Assembly (NCBI RefSeq): GCF_900113865.1
Contig: NZ_FOQY01000037.1
Coordinates: forward strand, 1 to 64,000
DNA length: 64,000 bases
Direction: 5' to 3'
Source: Streptosporangium canum
Lineage (GTDB): Bacteria; Actinomycetota; Actinomycetes; Streptosporangiales; Streptosporangiaceae
This document shows, in pieces, positions 8,393 through 16,674 of this stretch. The first letter of the stretch is position 1. Every line of letters begins with the position of its first letter. The position numbers and the translations under genes are program-made. The notes beneath the pieces were generated by a model. That model did not search any database. It was not told the DNA's origin and was given only the letters and a program-made list of their open reading frames with translations.

Positions 8393-8758
8393 ATGCGAAG
8401 CAAGAGGCTCACGACCATCGCCCTCGCCGCCCTCGTCGGCTGCGCGAGCCTGACCACGGTGGCCGCCGCCACGCCGGCCACGGCCGCGGCCCCGGCCGCT
8501 CCGGCGGCCGCCGACTTCACGGGCTACCAGATCGTCAAGCTGCCCAACGCCAACGTCCCCAACTTCCAGCGCCGCACGGTCCGGTGCCCCTCCGGGAAGC
8601 GGGCCATCGGCGGCGGCGCCGAGGCGCAGGGCAACGACGCGATCCTGGTCGGCTCCTTCCCCACCGATGACGGTTCCGGCTGGATCGGCCTCGGCCGCCA
8701 GAACAACTACAACGACGTCGGCATCAGCGTCTACGTGATCTGCGCCAACGTCAGCTAG
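8393..8758 (+). CDS. Small secreted protein of unknown function
   Basis: 121 residues from ATG 8393, with AGGAGA 6 nt upstream. Residues 1-40 are a signal peptide (MRSKRLTTIALAALVGCASLTTVAAATPATA). The mature ~80 residues contain FQRRTVRCPSGKRAIGGGAEAQGND, FPTDDGSGWIGLGRQNN and VYVICANVS, with two cysteines (CPSGK and VICA) placed to form one disulfide. The CPxGKxxxGGG pattern recurs in actinobacterial exported proteins of unknown role. Transcribed away from the GH81 operators. Confidence 0.75.
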   Translation: MRSKRLTTIALAALVGCASLTTVAAATPATAAAPAAPAAADFTGYQIVKLPNANVPNFQRRTVRCPSGKRAIGGGAEAQGNDAILVGSFPTDDGSGWIGLGRQNNYNDVGISVYVICANVS

Positions 8759-8904
8759 CCTCCTCCGTCCCCGGCGCCGGCCAGACCTGACGAGGTCTGA
8801 CCGGCGCCTTTTTGCCGCAGAACCCCCGCCTCCCCCCAAAGGAGGGCCATAATTACTTTCCGTTGCGTTCGGTAACCCGAAGTGAAGACGGGGAGGGCTC
8901 ACGA

Positions 8905-10809
8905 TTGAGGCGCCTGCGGTATCGCTTCGACAACCTCATCTCCCGGGGAGCCTGGGCGATGACCGGCCTGCTGGCCGTCGTGGCGCTGGTCATGGCGGCC
9001 CTCGGCGCGGCGGCCATCCTCACCCTCTCCCCCAGCCCTCCGGACCTGCCCTCCGCCCTGTGGGCGGGCCTGATGCGCACCATGTCGCCGTTCGCGGTGA
9101 CCCGGGACACCGGCTCCCCGGTGTTCCTGGCGAGCATGCTGGTCCACGCCCTGACCGGACTCGTGATCTTCGGCACGCTCGTCGGGCTGATCGAGACCGG
9201 GCTCGACCGGAAGCTGGCCCGGCTGCGGAAAGGCCGCTCCCAGGTCATCGAACACGATCACACCGTCGTGCTCGGCTGGTCGGAGCAGGTGTTCCTGATC
9301 CTGTCGGAGCTCGCCGCCGCCAACGCCCGCCGGGGCAGGAGCCGCGTGGTGATCCTCGCCGACATGGACCGGGTCTCCATGGAGGAGGCCATCAGGGAGA
9401 GGGCGGCCCTTCCCCGTCGCATGCGCGTCGTGTGCCGCACCGGAAACCCCACCGACCCGGTGGACGTGGCCATCGTCAGCCCCGAGCGGGCACACGCGGT
9501 CATCGTGCTCGGGTCCGAGGACGGAGACTCCGACGCCAGGACCGTCAAGACCCTCCTGGCCCTCGACGCCGCGGGGGTGCGGCCGGAGGTCCAGCTGGTG
9601 GCGGGCGTCCGCGACCCGCGCAACCTCGCGGCGGCCCGCCTCGCGGGCGGAGCGAACACGCAGGTCGTCGACGTCGACGAGATCGCCGCACGGATCATGG
9701 TGCAGACCTGCCTGCACGCCGGTCTCTCCGCTGTCTACAGCGACCTTCTCAGCTTCGAGGGGGAGGAGATCTACTTCTGCCCGCCCGGCGAGCTGGCCGG
9801 CAGCAGTTTCGGCGACGCCCTCACGGCCCTGGAGAACTGCTCTCTCATCGGCCTGGAACAGGACGGAAAGGCCGTCCTCAACCCCGCCGGGGAGACGCCG
9901 ATCGGCGCGGGCGACCGGCTCGTCGTCATCGCGGACGACCACGGCACCACGCCGCTCCCCACGTCCGCCGGAGTGGACCGGGACGCGATCGCCGCCACCG
10001 GCCGGGACGGACCCGCGACGCGCCGCGTCCTGGTCCTCGGCTGGAACGACTGCGGAGCCGCGATCGTCACGGAGTTCGACCGATACATCCCACCGGGCTC
10101 GCAGGTGACCGTGGTGGCCGACGACCCCCGGGTGACGTCGCAGGTGAGCAGCCTGTCGGCCCGGCTCGGGAACCTGGCCCTGAGCTACGCGACCGAGGAC
10201 GTCACGCGGCGCGACACCCTCGACGCGCTGGGCCTGGGATCCTACGACCATGTCCTGATCCTGGCCGACGACCGGGTCGACGCCCAGGTCGCCGACTCGC
10301 GCACGCTCCTCACCCTTCTTCACGTCAGGGACATGCGCGGGGACAACGGATGGCGGCACAGCCTGGTGACGGAGATCGCCAGGGACTGCGACAGGCGGCT
10401 CGTCGAGGTCACCGAGGTCGACGACTTCATCGTCAGCTCCAAGATCACCAGCCTGCTGATGATCCAGATCGCCGAGAACCCCCGCCGCTACGGGCTGTTC
10501 GCCGATCTCTTCGACGCCGGAGGCCAGGAGATCTACATCCGGCCCGCCGAGGACTACGTACGGCTGTCGGCCCCGGTCAACTACGCGACCGTGGTGGCGG
10601 CGGCACGCGCGTACGACGAGGTGGCGATCGGCTATCGTGCCGCCGGCGCGGCCACCGGCGGCGTCGGAGGCGGCATCGTCCTGAACCCGCCGAAGAGCAC
10701 CGACCTCACGTTCCGCCCCGGCGACGCGGTGATCGTGCTCGCCGACGGCGCCCTCCGCCCCGGACCGGGAGCCCATCCGGCGGGGGCACGCCGGGTCGAG
10801 CACGCCTGA
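8905..10809 (+). CDS. CASTOR/POLLUX-related ion channel with RCK-type regulatory domains
   Basis: 634 residues from TTG 8905, which has GGGAGG 8 nt upstream. An ATG at 8812 in frame lies within the preceding gene's 3' region and lacks a site. Two transmembrane helices near residues 15-35 and 75-95 flank a pore-like segment (AGLMRTMSPFAVTRDTGS). Two nucleotide-binding RCK-like domains follow: DHTVVLGWSEQVFLILSEL and RRVLVLGWNDCGAAIVTEF each begin a Rossmann unit. This is the architecture of plant CASTOR/POLLUX cation channels and their bacterial homologues. Expected in the cytoplasmic membrane, gated by a cytosolic ligand. The ion is not deducible. Confidence 0.8.
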   Translation: MRRLRYRFDNLISRGAWAMTGLLAVVALVMAALGAAAILTLSPSPPDLPSALWAGLMRTMSPFAVTRDTGSPVFLASMLVHALTGLVIFGTLVGLIETGLDRKLARLRKGRSQVIEHDHTVVLGWSEQVFLILSELAAANARRGRSRVVILADMDRVSMEEAIRERAALPRRMRVVCRTGNPTDPVDVAIVSPERAHAVIVLGSEDGDSDARTVKTLLALDAAGVRPEVQLVAGVRDPRNLAAARLAGGANTQVVDVDEIAARIMVQTCLHAGLSAVYSDLLSFEGEEIYFCPPGELAGSSFGDALTALENCSLIGLEQDGKAVLNPAGETPIGAGDRLVVIADDHGTTPLPTSAGVDRDAIAATGRDGPATRRVLVLGWNDCGAAIVTEFDRYIPPGSQVTVVADDPRVTSQVSSLSARLGNLALSYATEDVTRRDTLDALGLGSYDHVLILADDRVDAQVADSRTLLTLLHVRDMRGDNGWRHSLVTEIARDCDRRLVEVTEVDDFIVSSKITSLLMIQIAENPRRYGLFADLFDAGGQEIYIRPAEDYVRLSAPVNYATVVAAARAYDEVAIGYRAAGAATGGVGGGIVLNPPKSTDLTFRPGDAVIVLADGALRPGPGAHPAGARRVEHA

Positions 10810-10896
10810 GCCGTCACACCGGCCCGGACGCTCCGCCCTTCCCGCCCGCCGACGGAACCGGCCGTGCCGGGGCGCCGCGCGGCCCCGAGGCCGGGG

Positions 10897-11154
10897 TCAG
10901 GTCGTGGCAAGGGTGGCGGGGTCGACCTGATGGGCGGCGCAGAGGGCCCAGCGCATCCGGGTCGCGTACGCCTCGGGATGGTCCCCGGCCTCCTGCGCGA
11001 CACAGCCCGCGCAGAACGCGAGATCCTCGTGACAGGCGCGGAGCACGTCTGCGATGACCGTACGCACCTGATCCGGCGAGGGATTGTCGGATACCTGCAG
11101 CGCGGAGGCGAAGAGAACCTGTGCCAGTTCGGACACGCTCATCGTTGTCGGCAT
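10897..11154 (-). CDS. Small hypothetical protein
   Basis: 85 residues from ATG 11154, with GAGAGG 7 nt upstream. Mostly helical: MSVSELAQVLFASALQVSDNPSPDQVRTVIADVL, then a cysteine-bearing CHEDLAFCAGCVAQEAGDHPEAYATRMRWALCAAH. The C-x6-C-x2-C spacing could hold a metal or disulfide. Similar small proteins are common in Streptosporangiaceae. No function can be assigned. Confidence 0.6.
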   Translation of the reverse strand: MPTTMSVSELAQVLFASALQVSDNPSPDQVRTVIADVLRACHEDLAFCAGCVAQEAGDHPEAYATRMRWALCAAHQVDPATLATT

Positions 11155-11554
11155 CGTGCGCCTCTCTCCCCGGGGTGCGCGAGTTCCGTGGAACCTCCGC
11201 AGCACCCGGTTGATCGTTCACCTCGTGTTCACATCTCCATCGTCTCTCCTGACACTGATATTTCCGGCTAATCGGACTTCATGCACGTCGCGGGGCGTTC
11301 CGCAGGCGGGCATCTCACCGGCCGGTCATAGTGATCACCAGCCGACCTCGGTCGCCGTCGGCGAGCGGCGAGTCACGGGCATGCGGTTCCGCGGCTGTGG
11401 ACGGACAGGATGATCTGCTGGTGGGCGGTCACCGCAGTGCGGTCTCGCGGTCAGCGGAAACGCTGCTAGGTGGCCGTGATGCGGAGACGGTCACGGCCGT
11501 GAGTGCCGGCTGGGGTCATCAGCTGCGCCATCTCCTGACATTGGTTCCTCGCTG
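11155..11554. other. 400-bp gap without a recognisable gene
   Basis: The only structures seen are the leader of the gene starting at 11154 and a small inverted repeat at 11534-11559 (CCTGACA / TGTCAGG) that overlaps the stop codon of the WYL regulator and may help end its transcript. Confidence 0.5.
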
Positions 11555-12550
11555 TCAGGCTTGGCGGGCGCGGGACGCGAGGCGATCGGCGAGCGCGATG
11601 ACGAGGTTGCGCAGTTCATCGGGGCGCTCGATGACGAACGGCCGGTCGAGTGAGGCGAGTGCCGGAGGCAACCAGTCGAGCCGCTCCGCCCGTAGCTCGA
11701 CGCGCAGCCAGCGCTCGGTCGCCGGGTCCTTGCCTGCCGTGGGCTCGTGCTCCTCCAAGCTCGCGACGCCGGCGGGAAGGTGGGCACGGATCTGCTCAAC
11801 CGTCCCGTGGATCCGCAAGGTCACCTCATGCCGGTACTCAGCCGTGGCGAACCCTGACAACACGCGCTGTGCCGGACCGGGCCCCACGGATGCCTCGAAT
11901 GAGCCGGGCAGGGTCCTCGCGTCTGCGATGCGATCGAGCCGGAAGGTCCGGTCCTCACCGATCCCAGCATCCGTGCCCGTGACGTACCACCGGCCCGAAT
12001 GGGCGACGATTCCGTACGCGTGCAGCGTGCGTTCGCTGCGCCGGCCGTCGCGGCCGGTGTATCTGATCGAGACCGGTCGGCGGTGACGCACCGCATCGGC
12101 GATGGTGAGCAGGATCCCTGCGTCCGGGGTGGCGAACTCACCAGGCTGATCCGTGAAGGCGAGAGATTCCAGGAGCGTGTCGAGCCGGCGGGCGACGTGC
12201 CTGGGCAGCACCCGCCGGATCTTGGCCGATGCCGTCTCGCTCGCCGTGTGACCCGCGGTCATCAACCCTGCTCGGCGGCCGGCGACCAAGCCGAGCAGCA
12301 CGGCCATCGCCTCGTCGTCACTGAGCATGAGCGGAGGCAAACGGTACCCGGGGGCAAGCCGGTACCCGCCGTAGCGTCCGCGCACCGACTCCACGGGCAC
12401 GTCAAGGTCGATCAGCTGGTCCACATACCGTCGCACGGTGCGCCCATCGACGCCGAGCCGGTCGGCGAGCTCGGCCACCGTCCGAGTGCCGCCCGACTGC
12501 AGCAGCTCCAGGAGTGTCAGCACGCGGCCGGTGGGTCCAGGCATGTTCAC
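11555..12550 (-). CDS. WYL-domain transcriptional regulator (YafY type)
   Basis: 331 residues. N-terminal winged helix-turn-helix (RVLTLLELLQSGGTRTVAELADRLGVDGRTVRRYVDQL) followed by YGGYRLAPGYRLPPLMLSDDEAMAV, typical of DeoR/YafY regulators. The WYL domain occupies about 150-220 (VSIRYTGRDGRRSERTLHAYGIVAHSGRWYVTG), with a WCX-type C-terminal wing (WLRVELRAERLDWL). WYL domains sense small ligands or nucleic acids. The gene is divergent from the VOC gene at 12636, and the 85-bp gap should hold both promoters. Confidence 0.9.
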   Translation of the reverse strand: MNMPGPTGRVLTLLELLQSGGTRTVAELADRLGVDGRTVRRYVDQLIDLDVPVESVRGRYGGYRLAPGYRLPPLMLSDDEAMAVLLGLVAGRRAGLMTAGHTASETASAKIRRVLPRHVARRLDTLLESLAFTDQPGEFATPDAGILLTIADAVRHRRPVSIRYTGRDGRRSERTLHAYGIVAHSGRWYVTGTDAGIGEDRTFRLDRIADARTLPGSFEASVGPGPAQRVLSGFATAEYRHEVTLRIHGTVEQIRAHLPAGVASLEEHEPTAGKDPATERWLRVELRAERLDWLPPALASLDRPFVIERPDELRNLVIALADRLASRARQA

Positions 12551-12635
12551 AGCCTACGCAAATACAGGACTGATTCTGTCCACTATCTCTCCTAGCCTAC
12601 GGAGTGCAGCGACTTCATCAACCCAGGAGATCACC

Positions 12636-13034
12636 ATGGACTTCGTCTCGATCCGCATCATCACCAGCGACGTCGCGCGCCTCGTCGAGTTCTACGAGCG
12701 AGCCACAGGGGTGCGGGCCACGTGGGCCACCGAGGACTTCGCCGAACTCAAGACCTCCAGCGCCACCCTCGCGATCGCCGGCACCCGCACCGTCCCGCTG
12801 TTCGCCCCGGGCTCTGCCCGCCCAGCGGACAACCACAGCGTGATCACCGAGTTCCGCGTCGACGACGTGGACCGCGTTCACCAGAACCTGATCGGCTCCG
12901 TCACCGACTTCGTCACCGAGCCCACCACGATGCCCTGGGGCAACCGGTCGCTGCTGTTCCGCGACCCCGACGGCAACCTCGTCAACTTCTTCACCCCGGT
13001 CACCCCGGCGGCCATCGAGAAGTTCGCACGTTGA
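12636..13034 (+). CDS. VOC superfamily protein (glyoxalase/dioxygenase fold)
   Basis: 132 residues from ATG 12636 with AGGAG 6 nt upstream. Starts FVSIRIITSDVARLVEFYERATGV and ends NRSLLFRDPDGNLVNFFTPV, the two halves of a vicinal-oxygen-chelate fold. The metal-ligand pattern is incomplete (no clear N-terminal histidine), so it may bind or sequester a compound rather than catalyse. Divergent from the WYL regulator, which is its likely controller. Substrate unknown. Confidence 0.85.
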   Translation: MDFVSIRIITSDVARLVEFYERATGVRATWATEDFAELKTSSATLAIAGTRTVPLFAPGSARPADNHSVITEFRVDDVDRVHQNLIGSVTDFVTEPTTMPWGNRSLLFRDPDGNLVNFFTPVTPAAIEKFAR

Positions 13035-13157
13035 CACCACGCACAGCCGACCATGCGGGAGCGCCGAGATCCCAGGGCTCCCGATGAACGCGTCCGCCGA
13101 CCAGTGCTTCTTCATGTCCCCTTACAGCGGCCGACGCCACAAGCACCTGGAGACGGA

Positions 13158-13192
13158 AAAAGCCCAGGTCGACCATGTCGACCTGGGCTTTT
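13158..13192 (-). terminator. Rho-independent terminator of tRNA-Lys
   Basis: 15-bp arms (13158-13172 / 13178-13192, core GCCCAGGTCGA) with a 5-nt loop and a run of five T on the minus strand, just downstream of the tRNA. Confidence 0.9.
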
Positions 13193-13198
13193 CACCGG

Positions 13199-13272
13199 TG
13201 CGCCGCCAGGGACTCGAACCCCGGACCCGCTGATTAAGAGTCAGCTGCTCTAACCAACTGAGCTAGCGGCGC
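13199..13272 (-). tRNA. tRNA-Lys(CTT)
   Basis: 74-nt cloverleaf. Acceptor arms GCGCCGC / GCGGCGC with discriminator A, D-arm GCTCAGTTGGTTAGAGC, anticodon stem GCTGA / TCAGC with loop CTCTTAA giving anticodon CTT, and T-arm CGGGG TTCGAGT CCCTG. CCA is not encoded. Identical to the tRNA at 27553-27626. Confidence 0.97.
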
Positions 13273-13661
13273 CTGACCACGACAAGAGTACCGGACGCGG
13301 ATCTGTAATCCGTACATGAGACGACATGTGCCGATCACGGCTCATCAGCGGCGGCCACCGTCTGGGCCGTCTCCTCGCCGTCCTCACCCCGGGGGCGGAG
13401 GCGCCAGACCGCCCCTCGACGCTCCGGAGATGATCGCCCGCGTCAGCCCGGCTGTCCGACCGGCCCTCCCGCCGCTGTCCCGAGGCCGGATTCCGGGCCG
13501 GTACGGCTCCGCCGGACGTCTCCGGGCGGATCCCATGATTGCCCTTGGCAGGGGACAAACTACGGCTTTGATGGCGCAGAGCTCAGCGTGGCCCGTTTAT
13601 CCCTCTTATCTCGGGTACGAGAGTCGAGCCCGGAGAATCAACCGAAAGGGAGATACGCACT
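13273..13661. other. 389-bp gap between tRNA-Lys and the PRC-barrel gene
   Basis: Apart from the SigB-like promoter at 13595-13618 and the AAGGGAG ribosome site of the next gene, I see no gene. Open frames here have no ribosome site and no family features. Confidence 0.6.
13595..13618 (+). promoter_or_regulatory. SigB/SigF-like promoter of the PRC-barrel gene
   Basis: GTTT (13595-13598), 14-nt spacer, GGGTAC (13613-13618), an exact fit to the GTTT-N14/16-GGGTAY consensus of actinobacterial general-stress sigma factors, 43 nt before the start codon. Confidence 0.75.
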
Positions 13662-14033
13662 ATGTCTGAGCTCTGGACCTATCGAGCCGATGTCTATGAC
13701 GTCAACAAGAGCCTCGACATTGCGGGCTACCACGTAGAGGCCACCGACGGAAAGATCGGTTCCGTCGACGAGGCGACCTACGACGTCGGCGAGAGCTACA
13801 TCGTCGTCGACACCGGCCCGTGGATCTTCGGTAAGAAGGTCCTGCTTCCGGCGAGCACGGTGACCCGGATCGACCCGCAGGAGCGCAAGATCTACGTCGC
13901 ACGCACCAAGGACGAGATCAAGCACGCTCCGGAGTTCGACGAGGCGACCTTCAAGGAGCCCACCTACCGCGACACCGTCGGTGAGTACTACGGCCGCTTC
14001 CCCTTCGGGGCCGGCCCTGGCGGGACTTACTGA
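13662..14033 (+). CDS. PRC-barrel domain protein
   Basis: 123 residues with AAGGGAG upstream. The PRC-barrel core is ATDGKIGSVDEATYDVGESYIVVDTGPWIFGKKVLLPASTVTRIDPQERKIYVARTKDEI, then an acidic tail ending GEYYGRFPFGAGPGGTY. PRC-barrels are small beta-barrels that bind RNA or protein partners. Free-standing actinobacterial copies are usually stress-induced and of unknown role. It leads a run of stress-type genes and has an exact SigB-like promoter. Confidence 0.88.
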   Translation: MSELWTYRADVYDVNKSLDIAGYHVEATDGKIGSVDEATYDVGESYIVVDTGPWIFGKKVLLPASTVTRIDPQERKIYVARTKDEIKHAPEFDEATFKEPTYRDTVGEYYGRFPFGAGPGGTY

Positions 14034-14047
14034 CCCGGCAAGGTGAA

Positions 14048-14083
14048 CAGGAGGGGCCCCGCCGCGAGGCGGGGCCCCTCCTG
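14048..14083 (+). terminator. Terminator after the PRC-barrel gene
   Basis: 16-bp perfect arms (14048-14063 / 14068-14083, GGGGCCCCGCC core) with a GCGA tetraloop. Confidence 0.85.
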
Positions 14084-14143
14084 TGTTCTGTGCGCCCTGC
14101 GGCGGGGCAGGGGTTCAGAGCCAGGGCCAGGACGGGGCAGGTC

Positions 14144-14201
14144 GGGGCAGGGGCAGGGGCAGGGGCAGGGGCAGGACAGAACAGGTCAGGTCAGGTCAGG
14201 T
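14144..14201. repeat. Tandem GGGGCA hexamers and CAGGT pentamers
   Basis: Five exact GGGGCA units (14144-14173) followed by four CAGGT units (14182-14201), ending on the stop codon of the minus-strand nucleotidyltransferase gene (14201-14203). Probably slippage-prone simple sequence. Confidence 0.9.
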
Positions 14202-14797
14202 CAGGGCCAGGACGGGTCGCCGGTCGGATCGGGGGCGCCGGGGATCACCCCCAACCGCTCCAGCAGGGTCAGGAAGGTGAACGCGTACGGCGAGACCCGC
14301 GCGACCGCCGCGACCCGGTCCCAGTCGACCTGCTCGCGCAGCGCCCGCACCTGGGGCAGCAGCGAGCCGTAGTCGCAGCTGTGCTCCGAGAGCGGCAGCA
14401 GCCACGAGATGACCAGGTCGGTGGCCTCCAGGACGGGCAGGATCACCGCCGACGCCTTCATCGGCTCGGCCCGCTCCAGCAGCGCCGGGGTGACGGGATG
14501 GTCGCAGATCGAGAAGATCAGGTCCACCAGCCTCCCCTCGTCATATGCCTTGACCAGCCAGTCCTCCGGCGGCTTGGCCGTCTCGAAGCCCAGTTCACGC
14601 AGTGCTTTCAGAGCGGCCGGCACGTCCTCCTGGGGGAGCACGAAATCCACGTCGTGCAGCGAGGGGGCCGCCCCGCGCGCGTACGCCGCGCAGCCTCCGG
14701 CGAGGGCGAACCTGACGTCCGCGTCCTTCAGGCCGCTGCTCGCCCGCTTCAGTGTTTCCAGGATCGCGTCGGTTACCTCGTGGCTGTGGCTTCCCAT
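14201..14797 (-). CDS. Nucleotidyltransferase-fold protein
   Basis: About 198 residues from ATG 14797. The segment FALAGGCAAYARGAAPSLHDVDFVL is the Pol-beta-type nucleotidyltransferase signature (GG-x9/13-DxD, here HDVDF). Later LVDLIFSI may supply the third acidic residue. This resembles the family of hypothetical or AbiEii-like nucleotidyltransferases and aminoglycoside adenylyltransferase relatives. Target unknown. GGGAGG is only 1 nt from the ATG, so the exact start is uncertain. Confidence 0.75.
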   Translation of the reverse strand: MGSHSHEVTDAILETLKRASSGLKDADVRFALAGGCAAYARGAAPSLHDVDFVLPQEDVPAALKALRELGFETAKPPEDWLVKAYDEGRLVDLIFSICDHPVTPALLERAEPMKASAVILPVLEATDLVISWLLPLSEHSCDYGSLLPQVRALREQVDWDRVAAVARVSPYAFTFLTLLERLGVIPGAPDPTGDPSWP

Positions 14798-14864
14798 GCC
14801 TCCCCGCTTACCCTGTAGATCCCCAGGTAGGCATGGCAAACCTTGACTCGGGTAAATGCCCTGC

Positions 14865-15401
14865 ATGAATCAGCCGGAACAGGTACAAAACGAGGGGCGA
14901 GAGCCCGATGGGAGTCGCAGTGAAGAGGAACCGGAGCCGGGTGAGAGCCACAAGGAACGGGTGGACCGGGAGCTCGGCGAGCTCATGCAGGGGCTGCGGG
15001 TCGCCGTCACCGGCGTCCAGGTCCTGTTCGCCTTCCTGCTGACGCTGCCGTTCGCGGCGGGCTTCCACAAGGTCGACACCCTCGGCCGCTGGCTGTTCTT
15101 CATCGCGCTGCTGAGCGCCGCGCTGGCCTCCATCTGCTTCATCACCCCCGCCGCCCAGCACCGCCTGCTGTTCCGGACCGGGCTGAAGGAGAAGATGCTG
15201 CACCGCGCCAACGAGCTCGGCATCGCCGGTGCCGTCGGGCTTGCGATCGCGATGACCAGCTCGGTGGCGCTCGTCGCGGAGACGGTCATCAACGCGTGGC
15301 CGGCCGCGCTGTTCGGCGGCGTGATCGCGCTGGCCAGCGGCTGGCTCTGGATTCTGCAACCGATTGTCGATCTGTACCGAACCAAGGATGTTAAGTCGTG
15401 A
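14865..15401 (+). CDS. DUF6328 four-helix membrane protein
   Basis: 178 residues. An acidic N-tail (EEEPEPGESHKERVDRELGELMQGLRVAVTGVQVLFAFLLTLPF) leads into four transmembrane helices near residues 50-70, 85-105, 130-150 and 152-172. HRLLFRTGLKEKMLHRANELGI between helices two and three is characteristic of DUF6328. Upstream GCAT-N15-GGGTAA (14831-14855) resembles a SigB-type promoter and would make the ATG at 14865 nearly leaderless. Role unknown; these proteins commonly sit in stress gene clusters. Confidence 0.8.
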   Translation: MNQPEQVQNEGREPDGSRSEEEPEPGESHKERVDRELGELMQGLRVAVTGVQVLFAFLLTLPFAAGFHKVDTLGRWLFFIALLSAALASICFITPAAQHRLLFRTGLKEKMLHRANELGIAGAVGLAIAMTSSVALVAETVINAWPAALFGGVIALASGWLWILQPIVDLYRTKDVKS

Positions 15402-15423
15402 ATTGTGAGGGCAGTGGCTTCTT

Positions 15424-15573
15424 ATGGCTACTTTGCTCTGGATCATCGCAGTCGTTCTCGTCGTCGCCGGGATCTACGTCATCCTGGCCCGTCGCGATCT
15501 CCTCTGGGGGATCGTCCTCATCGTCCTCGGCTTCCTCGTCGGTCCCGGAGGTGTGAGCATCTTCAATGTGTGA
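15424..15573 (+). CDS. GPGG-motif small membrane protein
   Basis: 49 residues. Two hydrophobic stretches, LLWIIAVVLVVAGIYVIL and LLWGIVLIVLGFLVGPGGV, separated by the short basic ARRD turn, give a hairpin in the membrane. The GPGG near the C-terminus defines a family of tiny actinobacterial membrane proteins. It lies 22 nt after the DUF6328 gene and is probably cotranscribed. It is too short for most gene finders. Function unknown. Confidence 0.85.
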   Translation: MATLLWIIAVVLVVAGIYVILARRDLLWGIVLIVLGFLVGPGGVSIFNV

Positions 15574-15653
15574 CGCGGGCTGATGGCTCGCGAAAGTTCC
15601 CGTCAGAATCCACATCGAACTTCAAGTCGCCCCGAATTACCACCAGAAGCCTC

Positions 15654-15681
15654 AGCGGGCCGGGTTCTCGCCCGGCCCGCT
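15654..15681 (+). terminator. Terminator after the GPGG gene
   Basis: 11-bp arms AGCGGGCCGGG / CCCGGCCCGCT with a 6-nt loop, followed by TTCTTC, 81 nt after the stop. Confidence 0.7.
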
Positions 15682-15772
15682 TCTTCATGCCTTCACGGAA
15701 GTTCTGCACAGCCCGCTTCATGGCTCATCGCTCATGACTTCGCGCCTTCGTGGAAGGCTTCACAGCCCACTC

Positions 15773-15836
15773 CACGGCTTCACGGCTTCACGGCTTCACG
15801 GCTTCACGGCTTCACGGCTTCACGGCTTCACGGCTT
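15773..15836. repeat. Octanucleotide microsatellite (CACGGCTT)8
   Basis: Eight uninterrupted copies of CACGGCTT, flanked on both sides by degenerate versions (GGCTTCACAG, CGTTGACG). It lies in the 387-bp gap between the GPGG gene and the convergent metallophosphoesterase gene. No gene is supported there; apparent open frames simply translate the repeat. Confidence 0.95.
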
Positions 15837-15960
15837 CACGCGTTGACGATTTCATACGTTGACGGCTTTCACCCGTCGACGGTTCCACGTCCGTGCGCCT
15901 TGATCGGCCTCATACGCAAACCGGCCCCGGCGCCGATGCCGGCACCGGGGCGATCCGGGA

Positions 15961-16674
15961 CTACAGGCAGTAAACCCCGTACGCCCGTCCCAGCACCGGC
16001 AGCGCCACGTTGCGCACCCGGATGCCTCCGGGGGTCACGCCCTTCTCGGTCCCCGCGTGCGCGTGACCGTGGACGATCAGGTCGGCGCCCTCCGCGTCCA
16101 CCGCCTCGGCCAGCAGGTAGCTGCCGAGGAAGGGGTAGATCTCCAGCGGCTCCCCGTGAAGGGTGTCCTTGACCGGGGAGTAGTGCGACAGCACGACCCT
16201 CCGATCGGCCTGCAGTTCCTTGAGCGCCACCCGCCAGCGCTCCGCGATCCGTTTGGTGTGCCCGACGAACGCCTTGATCTCGGGCTCGCCGAAATCGCTG
16301 GCGCACTTGCCCGCGTATCCCCCGCCGAAGCCCTTGCCGCCGACCACGCCGAGCCGTACTCCGTCGATGTCGAGCACGGTCGCGTCGTCGTGCAGGACGG
16401 TGATGCCGGCCTCGGACAGCATGAACGCGATCTCGGCGGGCAGGTCGGAGTGGTGGTCGTGGTTGCCGAGCACGGCGACCACGGGGATCGGCAGGTCGCG
16501 GAACTCGTCCGCCACCACGCGCGCCTCCTCCAGCGTGCCGTGCCGGGTCAGGTCTCCGGCGAGCAGCAGCACGTCGGCGTGCTCCTCGATGTCGTCCAGC
16601 CGCTCGCGGTAGCGCCCCCTGAGACTCTCGTCCAGGTGCACGTCTCCGACCGCCGCGATCCGCAGTTCTCTCAC
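15961..16674 (-). CDS. Metallophosphoesterase
   Basis: 237 residues, GTG start overlapping the BON gene stop by 4 nt (GTGA), so coupled. All calcineurin-like motifs are present: GDVH near residue 10, GDLTRHG near 40, GNHDHH near 70, a later histidine in LSHYSPV and GHAHAG near 205. These bind a two-metal centre that hydrolyses phosphoesters. Substrate unknown; cytosolic. Confidence 0.88.
   Translation of the reverse strand: MRELRIAAVGDVHLDESLRGRYRERLDDIEEHADVLLLAGDLTRHGTLEEARVVADEFRDLPIPVVAVLGNHDHHSDLPAEIAFMLSEAGITVLHDDATVLDIDGVRLGVVGGKGFGGGYAGKCASDFGEPEIKAFVGHTKRIAERWRVALKELQADRRVVLSHYSPVKDTLHGEPLEIYPFLGSYLLAEAVDAEGADLIVHGHAHAGTEKGVTPGGIRVRNVALPVLGRAYGVYCL

Noticed and set aside
8899-10803. 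634-codon minus-strand open frame
   Set aside because: Antisense shadow of the POLLUX-like channel gene.
13199-13272. tRNA-Lys as an integrated-element boundary
   Set aside because: No integrase, no duplicated tRNA 3' end beside it, and flanking genes look like ordinary chromosomal genes.
15750-16172. 140-codon frame with repeated FTASRLHG
   Set aside because: It translates the CACGGCTT microsatellite and then overlaps the metallophosphoesterase gene; no ribosome site.
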